Shown in pieces: positions 17,785-27,765 of a stretch of 64,000 nt of DNA. Every line of letters begins with the position of its first letter. Position 1 is the stretch's first letter. The notes under the pieces are model-generated. The model worked only from the letters and a program-made list of their open reading frames with translations, was not told the DNA's origin and did not search any database. A program made the position numbers and the translations under genes. This DNA comes from Clostridium saccharobutylicum DSM 13864 (GTDB lineage: Bacteria > Bacillota > Clostridia > Clostridiales > Clostridiaceae): NCBI RefSeq assembly GCF_000473995.1, contig NC_022571.1, positions 3,689,416 to 3,753,415 on the forward strand. The letters are read 5' to 3'.

Positions 17785-19059
17785 CTAATCTATACATTTG
17801 GAATTAATAAAATTTTTAATTATTTCATCAGAGTTTTCAATATTCTTAAAGAATATAACATCATAATAAACCCCATCTTCTTTCCAAAGATAACTTACAT
17901 CTGATCCTTGTTCTGGTTCTATTCCTTTTTCTTCATATTTGAGAACTTCTTTATTGCTAATATTTAATTTTTCAGCTTTAACTTGCATAAGTTCTTTAGT
18001 TTTCCAATTTTCTCTATTAAAATATCCATTCTTCTCTATATCATCATATTCTTTTGAGCTTTTGCTTGCATTAAAAGTTATTGAACCATTTGAATTAGAA
18101 TAAAAGCTGTTAAGTTCATAATTAATTTTATTATTTTCAATATCAGAATCACCTGAAATTCCAACTACTGAATCATTTATACTTATATCATCATTAATCT
18201 TTAGTGGAAGCTTCGGATTAAATCCAAGAAGGCTTTTAGCTTTTTCTAAATCTTCATTATCATAAATCTTCATAACTCCAACTTCAGTTGAAAGCTCACG
18301 ATTTGGTACTGAATAGTCTACATTCTTTACTTCTTCTGGATATTTTATAGATTCTGATATTTTTTCTATTGTATCTTCCGAAAGATTCAATCTTTCCTTA
18401 CTATCCTTATCTTCACTCTTAGTTACTAAATTGTATGATATACAATAATATAATCCATCATTTTCCCAAATAAAATACTTGTTAGTTTCTTTAAATTCTC
18501 CTACTGCTAGACCATTTGATAATTTTTCAGATGGTCTAGTAATTGACATTGTTAAACTTGTCCCATTTATTTCTCCTAATTTCATAGTTTGTTCTTCCAC
18601 ATCTACTTGTGGATCTTTTGAACTGTTCATTTTTGATACTTCTATTTCCTTTAATCCATTTACAGGATCTTTTTTTAATGCATAAAATTTAATACCTGAT
18701 ACTTTACTATTTGAATTATTAAAGAATATTTGTATTCCATTATCATTATTTGAAAGCTTTCTCATATGAAAACATTCTAAACTATTTCCAGCTGGAACAA
18801 AGTCTGGTACCTTAAATTTAAATCCTGCAATTTCTTCCACCTTTTTTATATTATCATAATATTTTGAAGGTTCATCAATAATAAAGTTATATTTTCCATT
18901 TGTAGTTTCTTCATTACTAGAAACTGTTGCCATCCCATTGTTAATTTCTGCGGCCTTAACTACAGAAGTACTTGTAGCTACCATAGCTGTGATTACTACA
19001 CAACTCAATATAGCTTTTTTAGAAATTTTACGTGAGTCTTTTTTGAAATTTTTTATCAT
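17785..19059 (-). CDS. secreted two-domain protein (DUF4367-like), unknown function
   Basis: 424 aa with a basic N terminus and signal peptide (residues 8-34, ending VKAAE). The mature part has two similar halves, each with a segment like LLGFNPKLPLKI / IAGFKFKVPDFVP and a later W-(K/E)-x-(D/E)-G-(V/L)-Y-Y motif (IWENDGLYYCISYN and LWKEDGVYYDVIFF), the pattern of DUF4367-type domains. ATG 19059 has AAAGGGAG before it; an in-frame start 23 codons upstream lacks a site and would bury the signal peptide. Last gene of a minus-strand run behind a two-component system, so probably an output or co-sensor at the cell surface. Confidence 0.7.
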   Translation of the reverse strand: MIKNFKKDSRKISKKAILSCVVITAMVATSTSVVKAAEINNGMATVSSNEETTNGKYNFIIDEPSKYYDNIKKVEEIAGFKFKVPDFVPAGNSLECFHMRKLSNNDNGIQIFFNNSNSKVSGIKFYALKKDPVNGLKEIEVSKMNSSKDPQVDVEEQTMKLGEINGTSLTMSITRPSEKLSNGLAVGEFKETNKYFIWENDGLYYCISYNLVTKSEDKDSKERLNLSEDTIEKISESIKYPEEVKNVDYSVPNRELSTEVGVMKIYDNEDLEKAKSLLGFNPKLPLKINDDISINDSVVGISGDSDIENNKINYELNSFYSNSNGSITFNASKSSKEYDDIEKNGYFNRENWKTKELMQVKAEKLNISNKEVLKYEEKGIEPEQGSDVSYLWKEDGVYYDVIFFKNIENSDEIIKNFINSKCID

Positions 19060-19136
19060 TTTAATTTTCTCCCTTTTACATATTGTGTACAAGGTATTAT
19101 ACGCCCCTTGTCGTGGCACTTTAGTCATAATAAAAT

Positions 19137-20363
19137 CTATTCTAATTCAAAGAGATATTCATCATCCTTCAATATTTGTTGGCCTTGTGACGAATTTTCT
19201 TTGCTTGTTTCTATCACTCCAGCAATAAATTTATTATGATTAGGACTAAAAATAATTTCCTTTGACATGTCGCTTCCATTTTCTTCATTATTTTTAAATA
19301 ATTTATCTTTTACAATGAATTTATCCCCCTCTAACTTTCCATACATAGTTACACTTTGCTCTATATTATTCCTTTTTTCAAGATATCCATATACAACAAA
19401 TTTATTTTTAAAATCAATCCCATTAATTGATAAGTCTTTTCCTCCAAAACTTTCTTCATATTTAATTACTTCTTTTTTATCAAAATCTACTTTATACCAC
19501 TTCTCTTTATTAATGCCTTTTTCATTTTCTTCTGTGCACTCAACAAATAAAGTTCCATCTTCAAATACATTTGTAATACGAGGTACACTTAATTTCATAG
19601 ATGATTTTTCCCCTGTTTCTAAATTTAATTTAGTTATTTTATCTAATTCTTGTATATAAATATTTCTTTCTGTTAAATCAAGTTTCGAACTCAGCGCCGC
19701 CATAGAGTCACGTGATTCTACAGTATATTTTTTATTATCTTTATAATTTAGTACTGTGTATTCTGCTCTATCTGCCATGCCCATTTCATCTCTCGATACT
19801 ATTTTGCTTTCATAAGAAATATAATTGAAATCAATAAACTTTACTTTATAATTAATAAATAAATCTTGTTTCTCCTTTGGAGTTTTACAACCTGGTATAC
19901 CATCTTTAAATTCCTTATCAATATCTAACACTTCTTCAAGCTTTCTTTCTTTTGGATTATATACAAATGCTTGTTTCTTATTTCCTAATAATATAAGTCC
20001 TTGTCCATTCCAATAATCATATATTCTAGTTATATTACTGTCATTTAATATTTCTATGCTCTCCCCACTTTCCAAGTTATAACTGTACAAAATCACCTTT
20101 TCCTCTTCCTCTTCAAAAGGTGTAGGTCGACTTCTTGTTAAAATATTCTCATCATCAATCCAGAATAATATTTCTTGATTATCCAATCCACTCAATTTCT
20201 TTTTCAATACTGGTTCGCTTCTGATTTTACTATCCTCTGATTTTGCAAAGACTTCCTTTTTAACATCATCTGATATTTTAATTACTTTTGTCTCAGAACA
20301 TCCATTTAATAAAGTTGCTATTGCAATACATCCTATTAGGATTGTTTTAGTTACATACTTCAA
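19137..20363 (-). CDS. lipoprotein, beta-propeller-like, unknown function
   Basis: 408-aa predicted lipoprotein: lipobox LLNGC with the lipidated cysteine at residue 22. The remainder has repeated blade-like patterns (ILFWIDDENILTRSR, YSYNLESGESIEI, FVYNPKERKLEEV, TKLNLETGEKSSMKL), suggesting a TolB/WD40-type propeller on the outer face of the membrane. It follows the histidine kinase by 130 nt and precedes the DUF4367-like gene by 77 nt in the same orientation. A ligand-binding or sensor accessory role is inferred from this context. Confidence 0.7.
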   Translation of the reverse strand: MKYVTKTILIGCIAIATLLNGCSETKVIKISDDVKKEVFAKSEDSKIRSEPVLKKKLSGLDNQEILFWIDDENILTRSRPTPFEEEEEKVILYSYNLESGESIEILNDSNITRIYDYWNGQGLILLGNKKQAFVYNPKERKLEEVLDIDKEFKDGIPGCKTPKEKQDLFINYKVKFIDFNYISYESKIVSRDEMGMADRAEYTVLNYKDNKKYTVESRDSMAALSSKLDLTERNIYIQELDKITKLNLETGEKSSMKLSVPRITNVFEDGTLFVECTEENEKGINKEKWYKVDFDKKEVIKYEESFGGKDLSINGIDFKNKFVVYGYLEKRNNIEQSVTMYGKLEGDKFIVKDKLFKNNEENGSDMSKEIIFSPNHNKFIAGVIETSKENSSQGQQILKDDEYLFELE

Positions 20364-20493
20364 TTTAACTTCCCCCTAATGAAATTAAGAACTTTCAGTT
20401 GATTTCTTTTGATTAGAATTATGTAAATTCATTTTCAAATCTTCCTTACAAATACATATTACCTTTTACATGTTTCAAAAATTGTGCAAGTTG

Positions 20494-21906
20494 TTACAAA
20501 CATGTTAACTTTACATCAACTTTTACAACATTATCTGTAATATCTATTATTATGTCTCCATTATGTTCCTCTACAATTAACTTACATATATATAGCCCTA
20601 ACCCATTACCATCTGAATCTTCTGCATTTTCCCCTCTCATAAATGGTTCAAAAGCTTTTTCTTTAAAGTCTGCAGTTAAATTGCTGCTTTTATTAGATAT
20701 TGCTATATTGTAATTTCCTTTTTCTTTTTGTCCTATAATCTCTATCTCTCCATATTCAATTGAATACTTATAAGCATTTTCAAGTAAATTCAATAAAAGA
20801 CTTTTTATTTCATCATATATTCCAATAATATTGCATGTTTCAATATTCAATTTAACTTTTATACTATTGTTATTTCTAATTTTCATTTCTTCTGAAACTT
20901 CATTTAACATTTTTCCAATATTAAATTCACTTTTTTCTTTACTCAAAATCTGCCCTCTTGAAACCTCTAATATACTAGAAATCATACTATTTAGTTTAGC
21001 ACTCTCTTCTTCGATTGAGCTTATTGCCTGTTTCCTAAACTTTTCATTATCAAAATTAGACTGCAAAAGTTCTGCATATCCAGATATTGAAGTTAAAGGT
21101 GTCTTTAATTCATGAGTAATATTGCAAAAAAAGTCTCTCCTATTTTTCTCTAAATGATGTGTTAATTCTATTTGCTTTTTGATCTTTTTTCTCATTTTAT
21201 TGTACTCATAAGCTAAATCACTTATTTCATCCCTATTTGTGTGTTCTAATACCTCATATCCATAATTACCTTTAGAAATTTCCCTAACACCATTTAATAA
21301 ATTTTCAATAGGCCTTGTGGATTTTCTCATTATAAGATAAGTTAAAATCAGAATTATTAAAAAGAAAAAGCTCTCTACTAATGTAAAGAGTAAATATATA
21401 TTTCTATTATTAGTAACAATCTCTTTATAATCTCTAACAATTTCAACTATTCCTAAAAATTCTTCATTAAAGTAAAATGGATATGCAAAATATCCTTTGT
21501 ACTCATTATTTTCTTGTGTAAAATATATGTATGCTTTATTATTCTTAGCTTGTTCTATATGTGTATTTATACTTTTATTCACTTCACCATTTACACTTTG
21601 ATATTGAAGTTCTCCATTAACATCATAAATGCCTATAGTTGAATTATCATACTCTGATAATTTCATTGCTATCATAGGAGAATTACTTATAAAAGTTTGT
21701 TTATCTAAAGCTTTTCCATTTATCATAAAGTATTGATTAATGAACTCTGTAGAATTATTTTGCTGAATAGTCATATCATTTTTTATAGTATTATTACTGC
21801 TATAATCTATAATATTTTTTACAACTATATTTAAAATAACACCACCTAAAATTAATAAAATTCCAACCCTCATTGTTATTTTAGTTCTTAGCTTTCTATT
21901 TTTCAT
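20494..21906 (-). CDS. sensor histidine kinase
   Basis: 470-aa membrane kinase: helix 1 (about 11-31), a ~135-residue extracellular sensor loop, helix 2 (about 170-193), HAMP (195-245), then HisKA with the H box FFCNITHELKTPLTS (His near 266), N box NLLENAYKYS, and G box DGNGLGLYICK. It autophosphorylates and passes phosphate to the partner regulator encoded 4 nt upstream. Its ribosome binding site GAGGTAA overlaps the regulator's stop codon, so the pair is translationally coupled. Signal unknown. Confidence 0.93.
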   Translation of the reverse strand: MKNRKLRTKITMRVGILLILGGVILNIVVKNIIDYSSNNTIKNDMTIQQNNSTEFINQYFMINGKALDKQTFISNSPMIAMKLSEYDNSTIGIYDVNGELQYQSVNGEVNKSINTHIEQAKNNKAYIYFTQENNEYKGYFAYPFYFNEEFLGIVEIVRDYKEIVTNNRNIYLLFTLVESFFFLIILILTYLIMRKSTRPIENLLNGVREISKGNYGYEVLEHTNRDEISDLAYEYNKMRKKIKKQIELTHHLEKNRRDFFCNITHELKTPLTSISGYAELLQSNFDNEKFRKQAISSIEEESAKLNSMISSILEVSRGQILSKEKSEFNIGKMLNEVSEEMKIRNNNSIKVKLNIETCNIIGIYDEIKSLLLNLLENAYKYSIEYGEIEIIGQKEKGNYNIAISNKSSNLTADFKEKAFEPFMRGENAEDSDGNGLGLYICKLIVEEHNGDIIIDITDNVVKVDVKLTCL

Positions 21907-21910
21907 ATAG

Positions 21911-22597
21911 TTACCTCAACTTATATCCAACGCCAAATACTGTCTCTATGTATTTATTTTCACTATCTTCAATCTTTGCTCTTATCCTTCTAATATGTAC
22001 ATCTACAGTTCTGAGTTCTCCAAAATAATCATAACTCCATATCTTGTCCAAAAGTTCTTCTCTAGAGAATACTCTCCCCTTATTAACTGCTAATAAATGC
22101 AATAGATCAAATTCCTTAGGTCTTAAACTTATTTCTTCTCCATTCTTAATTACAATTCTTCCATCCTCATCTATATAAGATTCTTTTCCTATCTCTATTA
22201 AGTTTTTCTCTTTTTCTAATTTTATAGATTTCTCTATTCTTTGAAGTGACTTATTAACTCTAGCTATTACTTCTTTAATATGAAAAGGCTTAGTAATATA
22301 ATCATCAGCACCTATTTCTAAGCCCAATACCTTATCTACAATATCATTTTTAGCAGTAACCATAATCACTGGAATATCTCTTTCCTGTTGAATTTTTTTG
22401 CATACTTCAAATCCATTTATATCAGGAAGCATCAAATCTAGTAGAACTAAATTAGGTTTAAATTCGTTATTTCGCTTCAACGCCTCTGCTCCATTTTTCT
22501 CACTCTCAACTTTAAATCCTTCTGTTTCAAGAGCAAAAGTAAGCATTTCTCTTATACTTTTATCATCTTCTACTACTAATATCTTGTTATTCTCCAT
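21911..22597 (-). CDS. OmpR/PhoB-family response regulator
   Basis: 228 aa. Receiver domain with acidic pair EDD near residue 10, phospho-acceptor Asp in NLVLLDLMLPDING (near 53), Thr/Lys switch residues (MVTAKND, ITKPFH), followed by a winged-helix DNA-binding domain (130-228) with LRPKEFDLLHLLAVNKGRVFSREELLDKIWSYDYFGELRTVDVHIRRIRAK-type features. First gene of a four-gene minus-strand run with its kinase, a lipoprotein and a secreted protein, which are its probable targets or co-sensors. Confidence 0.94.
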   Translation of the reverse strand: MENNKILVVEDDKSIREMLTFALETEGFKVESEKNGAEALKRNNEFKPNLVLLDLMLPDINGFEVCKKIQQERDIPVIMVTAKNDIVDKVLGLEIGADDYITKPFHIKEVIARVNKSLQRIEKSIKLEKEKNLIEIGKESYIDEDGRIVIKNGEEISLRPKEFDLLHLLAVNKGRVFSREELLDKIWSYDYFGELRTVDVHIRRIRAKIEDSENKYIETVFGVGYKLR

Positions 22598-22802
22598 ATC
22601 TTCACCTCAAGTTTTGATTGTGTCTCATATTACCATTTTAACATTTATTTGTTACAAAGATGTTGCCTTATGTAATAAATTATGATTAAATAATTTAGAC
22701 TTTAGGAGCATGTGATAGCTTACCGAAAGATGCTGTATTCTTCTATTGCTAAATAATTGAACTATAAGTTTGTAACGAGAAAATATTATTTTCATGCAAC
22801 AA
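22598..22802. repeat. intergenic region with a family 1 repeat end
   Basis: AATTTAGACTTTAGG near 22688, then GATAGCTTACCGAAAGATGC and TGTATTCTT form a left end of repeat family 1 resembling the copy at 3396. No matching right arm follows, so this copy is truncated. Confidence 0.5.
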
Positions 22803-22835
22803 AAATAAGGAGTGCATAAAAGCTACTCCCTATTT
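22803..22835 (-). terminator. probable brnQ terminator
   Basis: Arms AAATAAGGAGT (22803-22813) and ACTCCCTATTT (22825-22835, one wobble), followed on the minus strand by TTTTTG. It lies about 110 nt beyond the brnQ stop. Confidence 0.65.
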
Positions 22836-22943
22836 AATCAAAATAAAATAATATTAAAATTGCTATAATAAAAATTAATTTTAAGTTTATGAATATATGT
22901 ACTACTTAATTCAAATATCATTGAAAATGTCATCTACAATACA

Positions 22944-24290
22944 TTATTTTTTCCCACGAAAAATCCAAATAATTAGTCCTATTATAAATCCACAAACTGC
23001 TGGTAATATCCAACCGAATCCATAATCAAATCCTGGTAAATATAAATGTGCAAAATTAACAACTTGCTTAACTGCAGAATTTTCTTGCATGAATTCTGGA
23101 AGCGCTTTACATAAATCAAAGAAAGCTGCAATAATTGTCAATCCTGTTGTCCATTTATAAATATCACTTTGTTTATTAATAATTGGAGTTAATAAAGATA
23201 ATACTATTAAAGTAATTACTAATGGATATAAAAACATAAGTACTGGTATAGATAACTGAATAATGTTACTTAATCCAAAGTTTGCAATCACAAAAGAAAA
23301 AACAGTAAATACAATAGCATATTTCTTATATGAAAGTGATTTTGGAAACATTTCGCTGAACATTTCAGAACATGAAGTAATTAAACCAATTGCTGTTTTT
23401 ACACACGCAATTCCTATAATAGCCGCTAATAATAATTTTCCTGGTACTCCAAAATAATAATTACTTACCATTGATAAAATACTTCCACCATTATCAGCAC
23501 GACTTACACTTCCTAAGCTTGTAGCTCCCATATAAGCTAATGCTGAATAAATAACAGCCATAGCAACAACACTAACTAAACCTGATTTACATGTTTCAAC
23601 AGCAATTAAACGAGAATCTTTAATACCTAACTTTTGTATATTAGAAATTATAATAACAGCAAAAGCTACAGAAGCTAAAGCATCCATCGTATTATATCCA
23701 TCCAATAAACCCGTAAATAATGGCTGTGCAGCATAATTTCCTTGAGCCGCATATTCGCTTACTTGTCCCATTGGGTTTATAAATGTTGCAATTAATAAAA
23801 TAGATAAAAGTACTAAAAAAATAGGCGTAAGATATTTACCTACCCAATCCAAAATTTGTCCTGGTTTTAAGGAAAAATAAAGTGTAAAAAGAAAAAATAT
23901 CAATGAGAAAATAATTAGTCCCAATTTTAAATTTTCATCAGCAATAAATGGATGAATCCCAACCTCAAATGCAACTGTAGCAGTACGTGGAATTGCAAAT
24001 AATGGCCCAATTGTTAAATATAATAGGCAAGTGAATATGCTTGCATAACGAGAACTGATTGGCCTCGCCATATCAAATAAACTTTCACTTTTTGAAAGTG
24101 CTGATGCAACAATCCCTACCATTGGTAATCCTACACCTGTAATTAAAAATCCAATAGTCGCTGCAAAAGTATGATTTCCAGCTTGTTGCCCCATTTGTAC
24201 AGGAAAAATAAGGTTACCTGCACCAAAAAATAGTCCGAATAATAATGAACCTATCAATAAGTTTTGATTAAAACTTAGTTTTTCTTTCAT
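22944..24290 (-). CDS. brnQ: branched-chain amino acid transporter BrnQ
   Basis: 448-aa, 12-helix symporter of the LIVCS family importing leucine, isoleucine and valine. The N terminus LLIGSLLFGLFFGAGNLIFPVQMGQ and the block DGYNTMDALASVAFAVIIISNI are diagnostic. ATG 24290 is preceded by AGAGGGGG; an in-frame start 23 codons upstream is rejected because it adds a polar stretch and has no site. It is divergent from a broken LysR-type gene, the usual arrangement for a regulator and its target. Confidence 0.93.
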   Translation of the reverse strand: MKEKLSFNQNLLIGSLLFGLFFGAGNLIFPVQMGQQAGNHTFAATIGFLITGVGLPMVGIVASALSKSESLFDMARPISSRYASIFTCLLYLTIGPLFAIPRTATVAFEVGIHPFIADENLKLGLIIFSLIFFLFTLYFSLKPGQILDWVGKYLTPIFLVLLSILLIATFINPMGQVSEYAAQGNYAAQPLFTGLLDGYNTMDALASVAFAVIIISNIQKLGIKDSRLIAVETCKSGLVSVVAMAVIYSALAYMGATSLGSVSRADNGGSILSMVSNYYFGVPGKLLLAAIIGIACVKTAIGLITSCSEMFSEMFPKSLSYKKYAIVFTVFSFVIANFGLSNIIQLSIPVLMFLYPLVITLIVLSLLTPIINKQSDIYKWTTGLTIIAAFFDLCKALPEFMQENSAVKQVVNFAHLYLPGFDYGFGWILPAVCGFIIGLIIWIFRGKK

Positions 24291-24511
24291 GGAATAATCC
24301 CCCTCTTCTGTTTTTATATTACCAAAAATTTTCATCGTTTTTACTTTAGACACATTCAAAAAATAATAAGTCTATGTGCCTTACTGTTTCTCTTTCCAAC
24401 TTTTGATAATAACTGATTCATTTTTCTATTATAATATACTTATATAAATTAGTAAAATTCATTTTTTTCATACTATACATGAACTTTATTCAATTAAAGG
24501 GAAAAATGCAC

Positions 24512-25385
24512 ATGCAATTGATTTCATACAAAATTATTATAACTGTTTATGAACAGAAAAGTTTTCAAAAAGAATCAGAATTGTTGCATATGACACCTTC
24601 TGCAGTAAGCCATGCAATCTCCAAGATAGAAGAAGAATTAGGCTTTTCTCTATTCATTAGAAACAAAAATGGAGTTACACTAACATCTTATGGTAAAAAT
24701 TCACTTCCCGCCTTTCGAAATGTTGTAAATAGTAATGAATCTTTGAAGCAAGTTTAGAAGTTAATGGATTAGAAAGAGGCAGTGTAAAAATAGGCTGCTT
24801 TAATAGTGTCTGTACTAACTGGATTCCATCTTTAACTCGAGATTTCAACTCACTTTATCCCAATATTTCGATTGAAATTTTTCAAGGTACTTATATTGAT
24901 ATAATTGAATGGATTAAACTTGGCATTGTTGATCTTGGTTTTTTATCTGTTTCAAGTGCAGGAAAACTTCCTATTCATTCTTTATATAACGATACACTTG
25001 TTTGTGTTATTCCAAAAAACTTTCCAGTTTCTCATTCAGATTATATATCACTTGATGAAATAAAAAATGAAGCATTCGTAATTCAGCATACAAGCTGCGA
25101 TTCTGATATTCAAAACTATTTTTCAACTCATCATCTAAAAATAAAATCAGATTATCATGTTATGGATGATTTATCAACAGTATCTTTGGTAAGTCATGGA
25201 TTTGGAATCTGTTTAATCCTAAGTTAGTTATGCAAGACATTTCATATCCTGTAAAAACCTATCCAATTAAACCCGCTGCAAGTAGAATTATTGGTATATC
25301 CGCATTGAACCCAGAATCTATGTCACCCGCTGTAAAGAAAATGTATGAATTCATAATAAATTATAATTATCCAAAATATGATTAA
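24512..25385 (+). pseudogene. LysR-family regulator, broken by two frameshifts
   Basis: N-terminal winged helix intact (LHMTPSAVSHAISKIEEELGFSLFIRN), then the frame is lost near 24740 (TCTTTGAAGC) and a TAG stops translation at about 24757. The effector domain resumes in another frame (ERGSVKIGCFNSVCTNWIPS ...) and is lost again near 25216 (TTAATCCTAAG), after which PKLVMQDISYPVKTYP runs to a TAA at 25383. One extra T and one extra C would restore a ~290-aa LysR protein. Divergent to brnQ, so its former target is likely that transporter. Either a recent pseudogene or two base-calling errors. Confidence 0.85.
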
Positions 25386-25413
25386 ATGAATTTTAACAAA
25401 TCATTTTACTATA

Positions 25414-25470
25414 GATAAACAACTTTTAATTTAGGCTTATGCTATAAATTACCGAAAGTAAGGGAATGCA
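25414..25470 (+). repeat. family 1 repeat, left end
   Basis: Contains ACTATAGATAAACAACTTT, AATTTAGGCTTATG and AAATTACCGAAAG in order, the clearest copy of the left terminus of repeat family 1. No right arm was found nearby. Confidence 0.65.
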
Positions 25471-25531
25471 TTTTGCAACTGATTCTTAATTATTGATTAT
25501 TTGTTGTATCTTGAGATTGAGTATGATTTTT

Positions 25532-26271
25532 TTAAGCATGCATAGAAGCTTTAATTGCATCTGCCTTATCTTGAGTTATAATTCCAGAAGTTACAATGTC
25601 TCTAAATATATCAGTTCTTCCTGTAGTCTTATTGCTTTCAAAGTAAGCTTTACGATCACTTTTACTGATATTCTTAACTTTTTCCATCTCAGCTTTTCTA
25701 TCATTTTGTTTTTGTGTTAAGTAATTTATAATTTTAGTTTCATCATCTTGAGTAATAGTTCCAGATGTAACTAAAGCATCAAGCTTAGTTTTCATTTTTT
25801 CAGAAGATAAGCCCCAATCCTTTCTATTACCCTTTCCAATATTATCTTGAGCCATTTCACTCTTTACTTCATCAGCTTGGGCTTGAGTTAAAGTACCGTC
25901 AGTCACAAGAGCACTTAGGAAATTACCTTTCTCTGTATTCTTTTGACTTTGAAAATAAGCTTGACGTTCAGAATCTGTCATATTTTTAATCTTGTCCATT
26001 TCAGCTTGTTTTTCTGTTTGTTCTTCACTTACTTTGCTTACTATAGAAGTTTCTTGAGATTCAGTAATAGTTCCAACAGTGGCTAATTTATCAGCTCTGA
26101 TTTAATTCTATCTGTTGAAATTCCTCTTCCCATTCTACATTCATATCTAGCTGTACTTGTTGAATTGCTATCACTATTTGTTACAGCAAAGGCCGCAGTT
26201 CCAGTTGAAATTAATACACCACCAACTATTGTTGCTGTTATTATTTTATTGATTATCATTTTTCTATTCAT
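25532..26271 (-). pseudogene. secreted repeat protein (DUF2680-like), frameshifted
   Basis: Starts MNRKMIINKIITATIVGG (ATG 26271, GGAG nine bases upstream), signal peptide ending AAFA, then breaks near 26095. In the next frame ADKLATVGTITESQ... leads straight into the 155-aa frame ending at 25532. The product would be ~245 aa with two tandem ~105-aa units, each with (L/V)VTxGT(I/L)TQ, KAEM(D/E)K(I/V)KN and (E/D)RxAYFxS. Comparing the units (GISTDRIKS-?-ADKL against GLSSEKMKTKLDAL) shows exactly one base is missing. The (V)xxGTIT motif resembles DUF2680/YckD proteins. Function unknown. Confidence 0.75.
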
Positions 26272-26411
26272 ATCAATCAACTCCATTACTTTTATTGTTT
26301 TTGAATTTTTTATATCTACAAGTTTTTATTGGTATGAATACATAATAAATCCGTTGTGTCACAATTTTGTCACAGTTTAATAAAAGTTTTGTGTCAATTT
26401 AAAGTTTAAAA

Positions 26412-26831
26412 TTACTCTTGCCCATAACAATTGTATAGGCCTTGTTCTCTTTTCTTTTTTGCATTTATACTTATGTAAGAACCCTCAATTATATTATTAT
26501 AACCTTTCTTTAAAACTATACTCTTAATATAGTCTAAATGTGGACATTTATCATAATGATGATTATCAGTTACCATACAAGATGATAAATGAACAACTAC
26601 TTCATCTTTCCTAATATTGTTCTTTTTATATGCCTTATTAGAGAAATGTTCTAATTTAGATGCAATTCCCTTTCCACAGCATCCCCCGCAAGTAAAAGAA
26701 ATATATCTTGTATTGTCATCATAATCTTTAAAAACTTCGTCCTTATTATAAAAAGCATTTGTGCATGCAAATCCACTGCACCTTCTATGTGCAATATCAC
26801 ACTGAATAATAACAACATATTTAGCGTTCAT
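26412..26831 (-). CDS. CGGC-domain protein
   Basis: 139-aa cytoplasmic protein with the CGGC motif (FTCGGCCGKG), an N-terminal cysteine pair region (CDIAHRRCSGFACTNAF), and later HLSSCMVTDNHHYDKCPHLDYI. This is the CGGC domain family, thought to bind metal through its many Cys/His residues. It stands alone on the minus strand; no transport gene accompanies it. Function inferred only at the level of metal or redox binding. Confidence 0.85.
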   Translation of the reverse strand: MNAKYVVIIQCDIAHRRCSGFACTNAFYNKDEVFKDYDDNTRYISFTCGGCCGKGIASKLEHFSNKAYKKNNIRKDEVVVHLSSCMVTDNHHYDKCPHLDYIKSIVLKKGYNNIIEGSYISINAKKKREQGLYNCYGQE

Positions 26832-26956
26832 ATTTAGTCCTCCTCTAGATTAATTAATTTTAAAATACGATCTAATATTAGTTTACACTCCCACCCAAGG
26901 TAATGGTCAAGTATTTTATAAAAATATTAATGCTCTAAAGATGAAGATCTATCAAT

Positions 26957-27190
26957 TTATTTAACTGACTCCATAAAAATTTTATTATAAACTTTTATTC
27001 CTTCAAGTTCGGTTATTACGTTCTCGTTTATTTGTGATATGTACTCCTCAAGCATTTGTATTTTTTCTAAATCATTTATATTCTCTTTACAGCAATTTAA
27101 TATTTCCTTATATGATTGCATTTGCATTTTTATTAATGATTCATATTGTTTATTAGTTATATCTATAAATTCTATTTCTTTACTTGTCAT
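26957..27190 (-). CDS. small helical protein, unknown
   Basis: 77 aa, highly charged and entirely helical in appearance (IEFIDITNKQYESLIKMQMQ, ENINDLEKIQMLEEY). It has a strong ribosome binding site GGTGGGGGAG before ATG. It follows the Spo0E-like gene by about 105 nt on the same strand. No family recognised. Confidence 0.6.
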   Translation of the reverse strand: MTSKEIEFIDITNKQYESLIKMQMQSYKEILNCCKENINDLEKIQMLEEYISQINENVITELEGIKVYNKIFMESVK

Positions 27191-27295
27191 ATCTCCCCCA
27201 CCTTTCTAAAAATTAAATTCTAGAAAAATAAAAATAATCCTCCCAAATATTACAAATACATGAAGGAGGAATAAAAAATTCCTCCCCGAACTCAA

Positions 27296-27466
27296 CTACT
27301 TGTCTACTCTACTAATTAAATTATTGTATTCGTTCAATGCTTTATCAAGTTCTTGGCTTGCAGTTATTACTTCTGGATCTAATAAATTAGTTTTTTCATT
27401 AATTAAATCCTGCAATGACTGTCTCATTTGGCAAATCCTTTTGTTTATTTCTTTAATTTTTTCCAT
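27296..27466 (-). CDS. Spo0E-family aspartyl-phosphate phosphatase
   Basis: A 56-aa protein. It fits the Spo0E family: two helices, with the hallmark SQELDKALNEYN (S-Q-E-L-D, residues 37-41) preceded by LLDPEVITA. Members dephosphorylate Spo0A~P and delay sporulation; in clostridia Spo0A also switches on solvent genes, so this could feed back on the sol operon in this window, though that link is inference. ATG follows AAAGGAGG. A GGAGGAAT / ATTCCTCC hairpin lies just beyond its stop. Confidence 0.88.
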   Translation of the reverse strand: MEKIKEINKRICQMRQSLQDLINEKTNLLDPEVITASQELDKALNEYNNLISRVDK

Positions 27467-27765
27467 AATATACCTCCTTTCGCTATTTATTATAACTAAA
27501 AAGACGAGTATTATTCTTAATTTGTAACTTTATGTAACACAGTTTGTAAAAAGCACATATAATTATGTAATTTCTTATTTTTTCATATAAAAAAAGCTCT
27601 CATTGAGTTGAGAACTTTTCAAACATTATCTTACTTTTTATTTTCATAGTTAAATTTTATTAAAATCAAAAATTATATATTATTCGAAATTTATTAGTTA
27701 ATATCTTATTAAAATAAATGTTATGGCAAATTAACTTTTTAATTGGAAGTTCCGCTTAATACATA
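27467..27765. other. AT-rich intergenic region
   Basis: No gene seen. An imperfect hairpin near 27590-27620 (AAAAGCTCTCA / TGAGAACTTTT) could be a weak terminator. The segment ends at the SASP terminator. Confidence 0.35.
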
